From: a virus
Length of the DNA: 49,105 nucleotides
Strand: one strand, 5' to 3'
IMG/VR virus record: IMGVR_UViG_3300003323_000621
Span: 72,153 to 121,257 of that record
Positions within the stretch are counted from its first letter, which is position 1. Every line of letters starts with the position of its first letter. The position numbers and the translations under genes are program-made. Below are positions 22,401-32,200 of the stretch, piece by piece. The notes below the pieces were generated by a model. It saw nothing but the letters and a program-made list of their open reading frames with translations, did not search any database and was not told the origin of the DNA.

Positions 22401-25400
22401 ACAGCTTCTAAACAAATTATAGATGAATTTGGTAATACTGAATTAAGAGATGGTGAACCTCTTATTCAAGCAGTAGATGTTAATGTAGTTTATAATGGAT
22501 TATTAAAAGCTCTTGCTAATATTCCAGATTCTAAAACATTTATAAGAAGATTACAACAGTATGGAAAAGGTAATTCTGAATCTTCTATTTACATTAGTAA
22601 ATTCTTTAATGATACTGGATTAGTAATTAATAATGATGGTACTTATAATGTAACTAAGAATTATCAATTATTCAATGCAGCTGTTAAAGGGTTTAATCAA
22701 TATAGAATTAATTATTTATTTAGTAGAAAAGATGCTAATAAACAACATCTTGATATATTTAATGCTAACCAAAAAGATGTAGCACAAACACAGGTTACTC
22801 AATGGTATAATGCATTTACTACTAACTACCAGGATATAGTTGATAATTTTACTAAAGAACAGAATTCAGAAAGAAATAAATTTGTTGATAATAGAAAGAA
22901 AGTTCTTGATAGAATTAATTCTTTCTTGTTATTAACTAAATCTTATTCTGATACTGATCTTAATAAACATGCAGAAGATCTTACATTAGATCTTAATGTA
23001 GCATATGGTATATCATTGTCTAAGAATTATATGTATTATTCAATGATAGCTAATATGACTGCTGAAAGAACTAGTGAGCAGGAAAACTATTATCAAGCAT
23101 TTAAAGATATTCAGCCTTTAACACAGGAAGATATATCTCAACTATCAAAGATTATACAAAAAGGTTTTAATCCTTTTGTAAAAGAGACAAAAGATGTAGA
23201 GATTACTGATGATGCTAGTGGAGAAACTACTACAGATGCTGTAGAAACAGATACTGCAGCTATTGGTAGATTAACTAAGATAGCTGCTAATAATGCAATT
23301 TTTGATGAAACAGTAGGTACTTCATCATTTAAGAATGCTAATAATAAGATGGTATATGGACATCAAAGTCCTACATTTGATCTTATTAAAACTACTCAAT
23401 TACAATCTCAAGATTTTAGGGATAATTTAAGAAAAGATAGTTATCTTAATAATAACTTCTTATTAAATAATTCTAAGTTTAATTGGATTGCTAATATAGG
23501 AAAGTTAATTATTGATAGAATTGATGGTTTAAGACAAGTATCTTTATCAGAGAATTCAGAAGGTCAATTATTTGAAAATAGAACTCTTGATGTAAATAAG
23601 AAAGAAGGTGTTGTATATGGTGATTATAATACCAGGGATTTTGTAGTTCAGTTATATGATCTTTATTTTACTAATATAACTAAAACTAATTCTGGTAATT
23701 CTATAAGAGCTATAGAATACCTTGATGATAATAATGCTAAAAAACAATTAGTATTATCTAACCATCTTATTAGAGTAATTGAAGCTTCTAATACTGGGGA
23801 TACAATTGCTTTACCTATAAATTATTCTTATTCTAAAGAAGGAATAACAGAAGAAGCTATTGATATACTTACTAATGAAGTTATAAATGAATATAATAGA
23901 ATTATAGTAGCAAAAGCAGAAATTGATCAGATTAACCAGGGTATAAAGACTTCTGGAATTATCAAAGGTTATCATACAAAAGAAAAAGGTAAGAAAGAAA
24001 GAGGATTAACATTCTTTAACATGGCTAATTCTCTTGGAAATCTTAGAACTTCTCTTGAAGAATCTGCTTTTAATGGAGTTCCCTTCTTAGAAAATAAAGA
24101 TGTTATTAATAATGTAAGGAAACAACTTAAAGATTATTGGAATAATCAAGTAGAACTTGAAGTTCAATACATGATTAATTCTAATATCATTAAAAGGAAT
24201 GCTAATGGTAAATTACATAATTTATTATTGGCAAGAGAATTAGCAGAGGGATTAACAACAAATAAAAAGTTTGATAAAGGATTATCTGATAAAGTATTTT
24301 TTACAAATGATTTAAAAACTAACATAGGTCAAGTATTTATTAATGATTTTATAAATACATTATCTTATAATCAATTATTAGCTGGAGATGAATCTAAACA
24401 AGTAGATGGTCCTGTTAACCAGGTTAAAAGAGCTAAAAGCAGAAACAATGCTGGTGCTTCTTTATATACAGAAGTAATTGCTCCTGAATTAGGTATTAAT
24501 CATACATTCACTCAGTCTCATATTCTTACTATTAAAGAACCTGAGTTTGTAAATAATTTAGGAGAAGTTAAGAGAGCTGATGCTCAAATGTGGGGAACAT
24601 TAAAAGGTATTAGATATACTTTATTTGGTCTTGGTAAACTTAATACTAAAGTAGCTGAATTCTTAGATAAGATAGAAGCAGGAATTCCTGTTACCAAAGA
24701 AGATGTATTTGGTAATGGAGAATTGGAAGGTTCTATTGATTTTAATGGACAAACAAGTGTACTTAAATTAGCTTATGCAGATGGAATAAAGAATGTCAAA
24801 ATCTCTATGGTAGTACTTACTAAACAATTAACTTCTTATTTCAATGAAGAATCTGGAGAGTGGGAAGCATTACCTCAAATGCAAGAGCTTCATGAAAAAA
24901 GAGTTAAATTAGAGGATTTTGAATCTAGAAATAATACTGTAGCATTTATGATTCCAGAATCAGGATCTAAAATGCTAACAGAAGATATTATTGATGATTT
25001 TAGAAATGCACAAGATATACATTTCAAAGTTCTTGATAATAATTTCTGGAAGTTACAATCAGAAAATCCTTCTAATAAAGTAGTAATTACTGATCCTACA
25101 CAAGCTAAACAGATTATAGATTCTGAACAAAATGATATTGTAGAAGTATCTGTTGAAGGATTTCCTGCTTTAAAATCTCTCTTTGGTAAAGATAAAATAA
25201 CAGTTAAAGAATTAAGAGAAATTTATCAAGAATCTTCTTCTAGAAGAGTAGAACAAAATTATTTAAAAGCTAGAAACTTAATATTTAAAATAACTGGAAA
25301 TAAAAAGGGATTATCTGATAGCATAGATACATCAAGAATAACTCCTGATTTAACTGCTTTTATCAAAAGAGCAAAAGAAACTTTGGAAGCTTCAGGTGCA

Positions 25401-28400
25401 GATTCTCAATTATTAGGATTCTTTGAATTGGATGAGAATAATAAACCTAAGTATGATCTTAATCTTCCAATGACTCTTGATAAATATACTCAGCTATTTT
25501 TGGCTTATTTCTCTAAAGGAGTAATACAAGAAAAAACTCCAGGTCATGCTATTACTTTAGCTTCTGATCAGGGAGTTAGAATACTTAGACAAGTAGTATC
25601 TTTAAATGAAGATGGTTCTGTTAAACAGTTTAAAACTGTAAGAATGGATGAATTTAAAAGTAATCCTTATAGATTCAGAAATATAATAGAGGATGGTTCA
25701 GAACAAGGATTATCTGTAGGAGAATTATATCTTACAGATCTTAAGCATAAGGTTCCTGAGTATAATGAAAAAGGAGAAATAATAGGATATTATTCAGAAG
25801 GTATGATAGCTCCACATTTTGCAGAATTAATGGATATTAAACCAGGAGAAAATATTCCTGAAGCTGTATCTAAGAATTTTGGTGTGAGAATTCCTTCTGA
25901 TGATAAACACTCTTTTATTGCAATTAAAATAGTAGATTTTCTACCAGCTAACTATGGTTCTACTGGTATATTTGCTAAGGAACTTATACAAATTTCTGGA
26001 GCTGACTTTGATGTGGATAAAATGTATATGTCTATAGCTTCATGGTATAAAAATAAACAAGGAGATATTGTTAAATATGGAAATGTATCTTCCCAAGAAG
26101 AAAGATTTGCAGAGTTTATTCATTATGAAGTAAATAATAATAAGGATCTTAAAAAGTTAATAGCAGAGAAACTTCAAGCTAATAAGGATTATAATACTAT
26201 GGATAAAATATTATCTGTAAGTAAACTTAGTAATCCCTGGGTTAATGAAGATTTAGAGAATTTAGTTTCTGAAACTTCTTTCTCTCAAGTTATTTCTTTT
26301 GGAGATACTGATGCTCTTATTAAATATACTAAAGCTGAAAAACAATCTCTTAAAGACACAGCTATTATAGAATCTTTACAACAGTTAGGATTACCTTCTT
26401 CATTAGAAGAATATAACAATTATACTAATAATGGAGAAATAGAAATTAACAATGGAGTACTTAATAATAGAATTTTAGAAGCTAAGATAGGTCTTCTTAC
26501 TAATGAGTTTGTTAATACTTATAATGATACTACAGCTGGTCCTGATGCATTAAAAGATCTTACTAAGGATGAAGATCTCAGACCTTCTCTTAATCTTCCT
26601 GATGGTTATGATACAAATACTATTACTGGTAAAAGAATAGGTTTTACTAATAATAAAGAAGGAGCTAATGGTATTGGACCTGCAGTTAACTTCTCTCTTG
26701 TTTATTCTTTATTAAATAAATATGGAATTAAATTAAGGTCATCAGAGGAATCTAATAATGATGATAGTTTCTTTAAATTAAGGATAGATAATCATATTTA
26801 TGATGGTTATGATAGAAGGATAGCTGATGATGGAGAAAGGATAATGCAGAATATAGCAGTACTTGAAGCTGCTATGACAGATAATGCTAAGGAACAATTA
26901 GCATCCATCTTTAATATTCCTACTCATGCTGTATCTGTATTAGCAAATATGTTCTCTCAAGGTATAGATATGAAAACTGCAGTATCTATATTACTTCAAC
27001 CTTCTATTAAAGAATATTTTAACTCTATTAAAGAATTTGAAGCAAACTTTAAATCAGCAGAAGATGGTAAGATAGATGGTAAAAAAGTAAGTAGAAGAGA
27101 TGTAGGACAAGCTTTATTAGATAAAATAAAAGGTACTATTCCTAATGGACAATTTAATGAAGAATATGAAATAACCAGAGAAGGGTTATTTAGTTCTACA
27201 AGAGGAGAATCTTTAGATTCTATGTTACAATGGAAAGTTCTTGATAGTTATATTAGACTTCAAAAACAAACCAGTTCTGTAGCTTCTATAGCTAATGTAA
27301 TAAAACTCAGTAAGGGATTAGGAACTAGTTTTGAATATATTGATGATATTCAAAATACCTTAAGAGAATTAGGAATATATGAAAATGAAGAAGAATTTAA
27401 AGAAAATCCTTCAGCAGTAGATGTTAGAGAAGTGTTAACTAAGCTTCATAAAATATCATCTACTAATATTAAAGTAATGAATCAAATATTTCAATTATCA
27501 AAAACAATGTTCATTGAAAGAACAGATACTTTTGATAGAATATCTGATATTGTTATGGGTAATATGGATTTCTCTAAAGACATGTATAACTTTGAAGAGG
27601 AAAAGATAAAACTCAAGAGAAATCTTATTTCATATTTGACATTCAAAGCTTATATGAAAGATATGGTTGCTAATAACAAATCTGGAAGATTAACTACATT
27701 AACTAATAAATTATTATATGACAAGTTAAATGAAAATGATAACTTCTTAAATATAGTAGAAATAGTTAAATTAGCTAGGAAAAATGCTCCAAATAATTAC
27801 TTCTTAAATAAATTCTTAAACATGGTTCCTACTTCAAGAATACAGAAAGATGGTTCTGTAGTAGCTAATCAGAATAATAAGGATCAAATTAACAAGATAG
27901 AAGCTAATACTTGGGCTAAAGTATCTAATACCAGAGCAGAGTTATTACAAGATAGCTTTAGAGAGTTGTATTCTAATCCAGATACTAAAGATTATGCTGT
28001 AGCAATATTTAACTATCTTATAGTTAAAGATGGTTTACAGTATAAATCTGGCTCATTTATTAAATACATTCCTAATGCTGTATTTTATGATATTTTACAA
28101 TCAGCATCTAAAGTTAATGATTTAATGAAGTTACAGGTATCTGATTCCTTAACTCAGGAAGAACTTACTAAGAAATATGAAAGTGCTTTTGGGTTAGATC
28201 AAAAGGGTATATTTAATGAGTTTACTAAAGTATATCTTTCTAACATAAATAATGCCTTCCATATTCCACAGGTAACTAATATTGTTAAAAATAATAGTCC
28301 TAAATCAGCAATTAATTTTACATCTGATTTAAAAAATCAAATAAATATTGATATATTTGCAAATACAAAATCTCAAGATTTTGAGAATTATTTTACTGGT

Positions 28401-29207
28401 AAATATTCCAATGAAGAGTTAGGACAAGGAGAAGGTTCTTTACAGATAATAGCTACTCCAACAGGTCAATCTGATTTTTCTAAGGACAGCTTTATAACTA
28501 ATATTGAAGATCTTAATGAATCTGGATTTACCTTTGCTTTTGAAAAAGGTAAAAATAAGAAGGGTGAAGATATAGTTAGAAGATTAGTTAAGTTTCCTTA
28601 TGTAATAAAAGTAAGAGATGGAGCTATAGATAGGTATTATAGATTAAATTCTGTAGGTAAAAAGACTTCTAAAGAGGATGTTACTGATAGTTTAGCATCT
28701 AATTTTATTGAGCCAGGAAATACTATGGCTCAAGGAACTAAAGCTGTATATATTGAATTTCAGCTTAAAGGTGTTAGAAATCAAACTCCTATAGCAGAAA
28801 TGTTTGGAGAGATTCCAGATGCTAAGAATTTCATTAAGAAACCTAGAAATATTCTAGGTATGTCTTTAAAAGATTACATGGAAATGTCAAAAAATCCTAC
28901 CATGTTAAGATCTCTTGGTATGGCAGATACTGCTGATGTTTTAGATGTAATGGGATATGGTACTACAGATATAATAGTAAAAGAAAATGATATTCCAGAT
29001 ATTTCTTTTGAGGGAGAAGCTTTTGCTTTTGATAAAGCTATAGCTGATATTAAAGCTAATCAAGAAATTCCTGCTGTAGAAATAGAAGAGATAGAACAAG
29101 AAGCTTTAGGAATTATAGATGTAGATATGCTTAATGAAATGTTAGCTAAAGATGAAGAAATGAGAAAGAACATGGATGAAATGGACTCAGAATCAGGAAC
29201 ATGTTAA
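16440..29207 (+). CDS. Giant virion protein: ejection region + zincin + crAss-type RNA polymerase
   Basis: A 4255-residue single polypeptide. Residues about 150-500 carry several hydrophobic Gly/Ala-rich stretches (GSVALSSIGMIGNLPNALL; AGFVAGNILPAAGIAKVGVL; NIVGGVVMGILMGG at about 475-488), suggesting membrane interaction during ejection. Acidic and Lys-rich linkers lie near 845-880 and 1005-1030. A coiled coil is at about 1537-1600. A zincin is at 1680-1684 (HEAFH), with EEYMADKF at 1738-1745 as the likely third-ligand helix. RNA polymerase: GVRIPSDDKHSF, then VDFLPANYG, then ELIQISGADFDVDKM with Asp3189, Asp3191 and Asp3193 match the beta-prime double-psi barrel and metal-binding DxDxD loop, as in phi14:2 gp66. 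The usual Gly of DxDGD is Val3192. A beta-like barrel probably lies upstream, but its two catalytic Lys residues were not located. It likely transcribes early phage genes after ejection. Confidence 0.8.
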   Translation: MPDNNTQQPNVSGTPTPQQISPLSQRDFYTLDNVHQSVGSQLQKTLFWDYARNAAPVALAKMPTLSTNYPNLINNSGVIYQAGVPKATKTWDQMSIEVANNLKATNPYFNTPTVQNSYQEAGRYSTNIHGNAHGYIRGRNNEDYEASKQSGWELVPIGVINFLEKTGSVALSSIGMIGNLPNALLSGDMSKAADNWLSKWADQIYEDRSNVVFRSDEYNQKGALAKLGTGTWWADQGADMAGFVAGNILPAAGIAKVGVLTRGSKYLGNAIWSSKAAESFVAATEAGQLAATSVPTVLQAGNFLAKNNRWLNGLTTLETSAASAYTESVFEAADTKKRIYQQMLDAGKAPDEAASIANTNANRTFGLNMMVLLPSAFWEVNALLKGRENLKQAVKYIRNGELVSPEMKSYIASLGKGAAEGALVEGLWEENVQHSIQELADKISSEKISTSFSDIGSSIISDTFVNNFTTDEGLENIVGGVVMGILMGGKKGYSNVKDNYKLAKVASEKYNKSYTDEYKLAKDIMKLSDYQKNTDDYIMRDASGNIILEDNVAKINHSKLIQDVKSLGLQVDLGSTMASAANNNLDDVFETAKNQLIGEYVYNHMNNGLEERMWDKLNSWQNLNQTEKDQLGIFFEEKDSEGNPISLQDQLNDVKIKTAKYKRLYNHIESMYPEVLYTDKEGREYGYNTRGIFRESILNQSLSDQLDNIRNDISSLSSEIVEAFEQQLSYGSYSDRNEKLLWEENQKIKSFIADNPNSTFSIQFNKLNSSEKETISELKKSNERYKDLTNRDNTLQEIQSTVESRDKNETIVKEKLKNLPKDIEAENERSAKDANDVFDTDTLPEPPEDVTIEPVSDDIDAFESAVASNTTKPSDSIPGKDEDMAYRVSVAKQAILNHYAGNKTLQQQASDKLDQMDDQQVFQAYDAVFKDQAKTFNFKGKTITVGDIYKDNTEVSRQWKVVGQNTLPGAQGAVMLQDISDPTNKYEISELSQLDALTLVESKPKTSKEKTEEKKDNIKKSQQPSLTEDGNPIVNEDTPKIWRIPNGNVFVEVFQQIPYSLNKAAITSVLSSTPKIAVTSGLRIRFKRVTDPNRIAKYNDLRNPAGQDLMPNTNIKQHMGVLYDAEIILGDQVIGYLTDPNKYIFYSSTGEIIPVESMTEEYFSTIYNTNQKYPISLEQFKNYHSQSTNLYNELITRLGNEDEIILEPSDISSLLSWNINNGEYDYSDNKEYSLDQLQFNTVMGETYIIDSQNVFDSNGLLQSRTQNVIISDPTRYNEIDKVVQDSLSKLNTGINNYGRYVAAVQLGNGDIKFVELTTPVLSNTELESIIDSIFERRSQSASQTNIAEDRSKIPNDYSFNDQFNKDLNDLLFISLDQKGWKAKLEVSPTGSFRLVVTDYRNDGKPISAKINISLTTSKNIDDIIKSINNSIVEYNKADIKDKSIAKIPFKLNRSNFKKSLSRNPTIDELRLLSTSVNPGIVKNASLSIDVKQFTPTPTLVTTNEVIREPQLPSETNVTVTLPIEDESGQPTEAMIGSGSYQEISEQINNLQIQIQTILSEIKTRKDKEFNKVANENIKNIKAQIADLMTRLPKTEITLKVINSKESREGTIRLNEFKKFLQKNLPSYINVADINNLSKNLMTTGTTVGAFQNNLEILGNGKFKVTGGTIFTADNNSFKYHEAFHAVFRLLLDNKQIKQLLDQASKEVKINDQSINEFRNSSSLYSNLGDSQIRERILEEYMADKFEEWKSNKATKTDSRIKEFFKQLLLWIKSFSQRIGLSKQDLYVLFDDINTGKYKNKVIQQNKFTNYGEYDPQSEVFSTDPVLKLIKIGEEITTDENGNKLVTAKYLSQSKSTQIVNTVTSVFLNRRENYRGKISDLINEIMNDYATLYDPSRDIYLEREDYSDIIEDLYDIQAAYSDPSARESIIEAINYNLNQMGFKQALLEDENESVEDNFGPKTTSDYSLSQENIDSHENIPALVRRHIGTASKQIIDEFGNTELRDGEPLIQAVDVNVVYNGLLKALANIPDSKTFIRRLQQYGKGNSESSIYISKFFNDTGLVINNDGTYNVTKNYQLFNAAVKGFNQYRINYLFSRKDANKQHLDIFNANQKDVAQTQVTQWYNAFTTNYQDIVDNFTKEQNSERNKFVDNRKKVLDRINSFLLLTKSYSDTDLNKHAEDLTLDLNVAYGISLSKNYMYYSMIANMTAERTSEQENYYQAFKDIQPLTQEDISQLSKIIQKGFNPFVKETKDVEITDDASGETTTDAVETDTAAIGRLTKIAANNAIFDETVGTSSFKNANNKMVYGHQSPTFDLIKTTQLQSQDFRDNLRKDSYLNNNFLLNNSKFNWIANIGKLIIDRIDGLRQVSLSENSEGQLFENRTLDVNKKEGVVYGDYNTRDFVVQLYDLYFTNITKTNSGNSIRAIEYLDDNNAKKQLVLSNHLIRVIEASNTGDTIALPINYSYSKEGITEEAIDILTNEVINEYNRIIVAKAEIDQINQGIKTSGIIKGYHTKEKGKKERGLTFFNMANSLGNLRTSLEESAFNGVPFLENKDVINNVRKQLKDYWNNQVELEVQYMINSNIIKRNANGKLHNLLLARELAEGLTTNKKFDKGLSDKVFFTNDLKTNIGQVFINDFINTLSYNQLLAGDESKQVDGPVNQVKRAKSRNNAGASLYTEVIAPELGINHTFTQSHILTIKEPEFVNNLGEVKRADAQMWGTLKGIRYTLFGLGKLNTKVAEFLDKIEAGIPVTKEDVFGNGELEGSIDFNGQTSVLKLAYADGIKNVKISMVVLTKQLTSYFNEESGEWEALPQMQELHEKRVKLEDFESRNNTVAFMIPESGSKMLTEDIIDDFRNAQDIHFKVLDNNFWKLQSENPSNKVVITDPTQAKQIIDSEQNDIVEVSVEGFPALKSLFGKDKITVKELREIYQESSSRRVEQNYLKARNLIFKITGNKKGLSDSIDTSRITPDLTAFIKRAKETLEASGADSQLLGFFELDENNKPKYDLNLPMTLDKYTQLFLAYFSKGVIQEKTPGHAITLASDQGVRILRQVVSLNEDGSVKQFKTVRMDEFKSNPYRFRNIIEDGSEQGLSVGELYLTDLKHKVPEYNEKGEIIGYYSEGMIAPHFAELMDIKPGENIPEAVSKNFGVRIPSDDKHSFIAIKIVDFLPANYGSTGIFAKELIQISGADFDVDKMYMSIASWYKNKQGDIVKYGNVSSQEERFAEFIHYEVNNNKDLKKLIAEKLQANKDYNTMDKILSVSKLSNPWVNEDLENLVSETSFSQVISFGDTDALIKYTKAEKQSLKDTAIIESLQQLGLPSSLEEYNNYTNNGEIEINNGVLNNRILEAKIGLLTNEFVNTYNDTTAGPDALKDLTKDEDLRPSLNLPDGYDTNTITGKRIGFTNNKEGANGIGPAVNFSLVYSLLNKYGIKLRSSEESNNDDSFFKLRIDNHIYDGYDRRIADDGERIMQNIAVLEAAMTDNAKEQLASIFNIPTHAVSVLANMFSQGIDMKTAVSILLQPSIKEYFNSIKEFEANFKSAEDGKIDGKKVSRRDVGQALLDKIKGTIPNGQFNEEYEITREGLFSSTRGESLDSMLQWKVLDSYIRLQKQTSSVASIANVIKLSKGLGTSFEYIDDIQNTLRELGIYENEEEFKENPSAVDVREVLTKLHKISSTNIKVMNQIFQLSKTMFIERTDTFDRISDIVMGNMDFSKDMYNFEEEKIKLKRNLISYLTFKAYMKDMVANNKSGRLTTLTNKLLYDKLNENDNFLNIVEIVKLARKNAPNNYFLNKFLNMVPTSRIQKDGSVVANQNNKDQINKIEANTWAKVSNTRAELLQDSFRELYSNPDTKDYAVAIFNYLIVKDGLQYKSGSFIKYIPNAVFYDILQSASKVNDLMKLQVSDSLTQEELTKKYESAFGLDQKGIFNEFTKVYLSNINNAFHIPQVTNIVKNNSPKSAINFTSDLKNQINIDIFANTKSQDFENYFTGKYSNEELGQGEGSLQIIATPTGQSDFSKDSFITNIEDLNESGFTFAFEKGKNKKGEDIVRRLVKFPYVIKVRDGAIDRYYRLNSVGKKTSKEDVTDSLASNFIEPGNTMAQGTKAVYIEFQLKGVRNQTPIAEMFGEIPDAKNFIKKPRNILGMSLKDYMEMSKNPTMLRSLGMADTADVLDVMGYGTTDIIVKENDIPDISFEGEAFAFDKAIADIKANQEIPAVEIEEIEQEALGIIDVDMLNEMLAKDEEMRKNMDEMDSESGTC

Positions 29208-29219
29208 AATTATAACTTA

Positions 29220-32200
29220 ATGTCATATTGTAGATTAATAGTTCCAAAGGTAGGAAACAATAAAGGTGTAAAAACTAAATCTGTTTTATATTCAAATATA
29301 CTTGATACAGTTAAGGATCCTAAAAAGGCAACTAAACTGTATCAAGTTGCCTTTACAAGTGATTTTATAAATAATTTTGGGGATTGGATAAATAATCCTC
29401 AAGATAAAAATATTATATCTAAATTAGATAGTAATGGAGAACCTAAATTATCTGAGTTAAAAGATTATATAACCAGTGCTAACTTTAGGATTAAATCTAA
29501 TAGAAATATAGAATACTTCAAGAAAAGATATGGAATAGATAAAGTAATGAGTCTTGGAGAAGCTCAATTATTATCTGAAAAGATCAATAAATTATATCCT
29601 AATGTTCAAGCATCTTGGGATGCAAGAACAGATAATAAAGGAGTAGTTAATCTTCATTTTAATACTTCTGAGTATTTAGCAGATAAAAATTCTGATGGAG
29701 AAGTTAATAGATTACTAGTATCTAAATTACTTGACAAGTTTCCAAAACTTAATGTGAAGTATATAAATCAAACAGATATTGAATCTATAATAGGATCAAG
29801 AAATTTATTAAAAGCTGGTAATGCTGATAACATCAGATCTTTCTTTCATGGAGGAACAGTATATATAATAGATGGAAGAACAGATAATGAAATGGTTATA
29901 GAGGAGTTTTTACATCCTTTTGTAGCTAATATAGCAAAAGATAATCCTGAAGCTATGTTAGGATTATTCAATGATGCAAAGAAAAATTATCCTCAGCTTT
30001 GGAATTATATTCAAAGAGAGTATAATTCTGAAAGAGGATATTCTAATGCTGACAGAGCTAAAGAACTAGTTACTCAATCTATAGCTAAAGTAGCTAATAA
30101 TGAATTTGAAGAAAATGGTTTAGATGAAATATCTAAAAATGATTTCTTATCTAAAATAGAAACCTTTTGGAATAAGCTTAGAGATCTTATTAGATCTTTA
30201 ATAAATAATTCAGATAATAGAATATTTGCAGATGATATAGTTCCAGGTACTAAAATAGATGATATTGCTAAGTTACTTGGAGTAAAGGATATATCATTCA
30301 ATACTTATATTTCTGATCCATTAGAAATATATTTTAATTTAACAGAAGAAGAACAAAAAGGAGAAAATCCTCCTTTACCTACAGATACTGAAGCTGATTT
30401 AGTAGAAAAAATGCTAAATGGTCTTTATAATTATCAAAAGATATTAGTTGATAGAAAAAACTTTTTTAAAGAATCTAATACTAATAGAAGATCTAAGTTT
30501 CAATTCCAGGGTAAAACTATTAATGGATTAGAAGCACTAATTGCTGAATTAGGAACTGATATAGATAATCTTAAATTAGAATATTCTAAAGGAGAGTTAA
30601 TTAGGATATTTAGTAAAATGTTAGATAATATCCAGCATGATGCTGAAAGTATATCTAAATATATTAACAATAAGAAAAATGTAAGTACTGATCCTTATAT
30701 ATCTGTTGTATTAGAAGCTCAAAAAATGATTGATAGTTATAGTAATCTTAGATTAGCAGTAGATATTGGTATGACTAATACTAATATTGAATCCAAGATG
30801 AATAAAACTATTGATCAGCTTAATACTCTTAAAGATGATCTTCTTGATGCAGTAAATGATTATGTAGTACATGTAGTTAAAAATACTACTAACAATGATA
30901 GTTTAACTGAAGAAGAGATTAAAAAAATTCTTAAAGAGAGTTATGACATTCCTGATGCAGATTATTTATTTGGAGACATGTCTACTTCAAAAGATACTTT
31001 ATTAGCTATAGCAGATATTCAATATAAGAATGCTATGATAGCTGTAAAAGATAGAGTAGATGAAAGAAAGGAACAATTAAATACATTAGGAAAGAATCTT
31101 ATAAATGCTACTGGAGGTAAAACTAAAAAAGGATTATTTAACTTCATGATTGATTTTGATGATAAAGGTAATCCTACAGGAAGGTTAGTACAAAAGATAG
31201 GTAAGCAATATTATAATAAGAAGAAAGCAGTAATGGATCCTTTGTTTAATGAAAAAGGAGAGAAAATAGAATACTTTGAAATAAAGAATGTATTAACAGC
31301 AGATCCTGCTCAAGTAAGACATAATCAAGAATTATATGCAAAGAAAAAGGTAGCAAGAATGTTTAGATCTGCTGAGATTATAGAAGATGGTCAAATTTAT
31401 GATGGTACTTATCATGCATATACAGAAGAGTTTTTAAGAGATAGAGCTAAGTATGAAATATTTGATGGAGCAATGTGGAGAGTAAGTCCTGAGTATGAAA
31501 ATACTCCAGAGTATTCTCAGTATAGAAACAAATATTATACTGATCCAATAGAAGTATTAGTAGGATCTCCAAATGGCTCTGCTCAATTAATGAAGATGTC
31601 ATTTCCTAAGAATGAATATGTATATATTAAAGATATTGCATCAACAGGAGAGGATATGAGAGATTCTAAATGGGTTAAACTTCATAACCCTTTAACTAAC
31701 CTTGAAAGAGCTCAATTAGAATTTTATAATGGATACTTAGAAATATATAATGATCTTCTTAACAGACTTCCTGAAAAATATAGGAAGGAAATGGAAGGAA
31801 AGATGATTAAGGTTAAGATGGGTCTGTATAATAATATTATGGAACATAAAGAATCCATGTTCAAAATTATTGCCAGGTCTTTTAGACAATGGACTAAAGC
31901 TCCTGAATATTCTGCACAAAGAGTTACTGATGAAACAGGAATGATTTCTGATGAAGTTCCATTATTTTATGGTGGAGATTTCCAATCTCAGAAAAGGATT
32001 GATTCTCTTCAAAATGAAATTGATAAATTAAAAGCAGATTATTCTGCTAATAAAATCAAACAAGAAGAATATCTTGAACAGAGAAAACAATTAACATCCA
32101 GACTTAACTTTGAAATGGGTAAAGTAAGAGCTGATGAAGCTAGTCTTGATTTGTTAGATGGTCTTAGTAAGTTTGTTAATATGGCTGAGAACTATGATGT

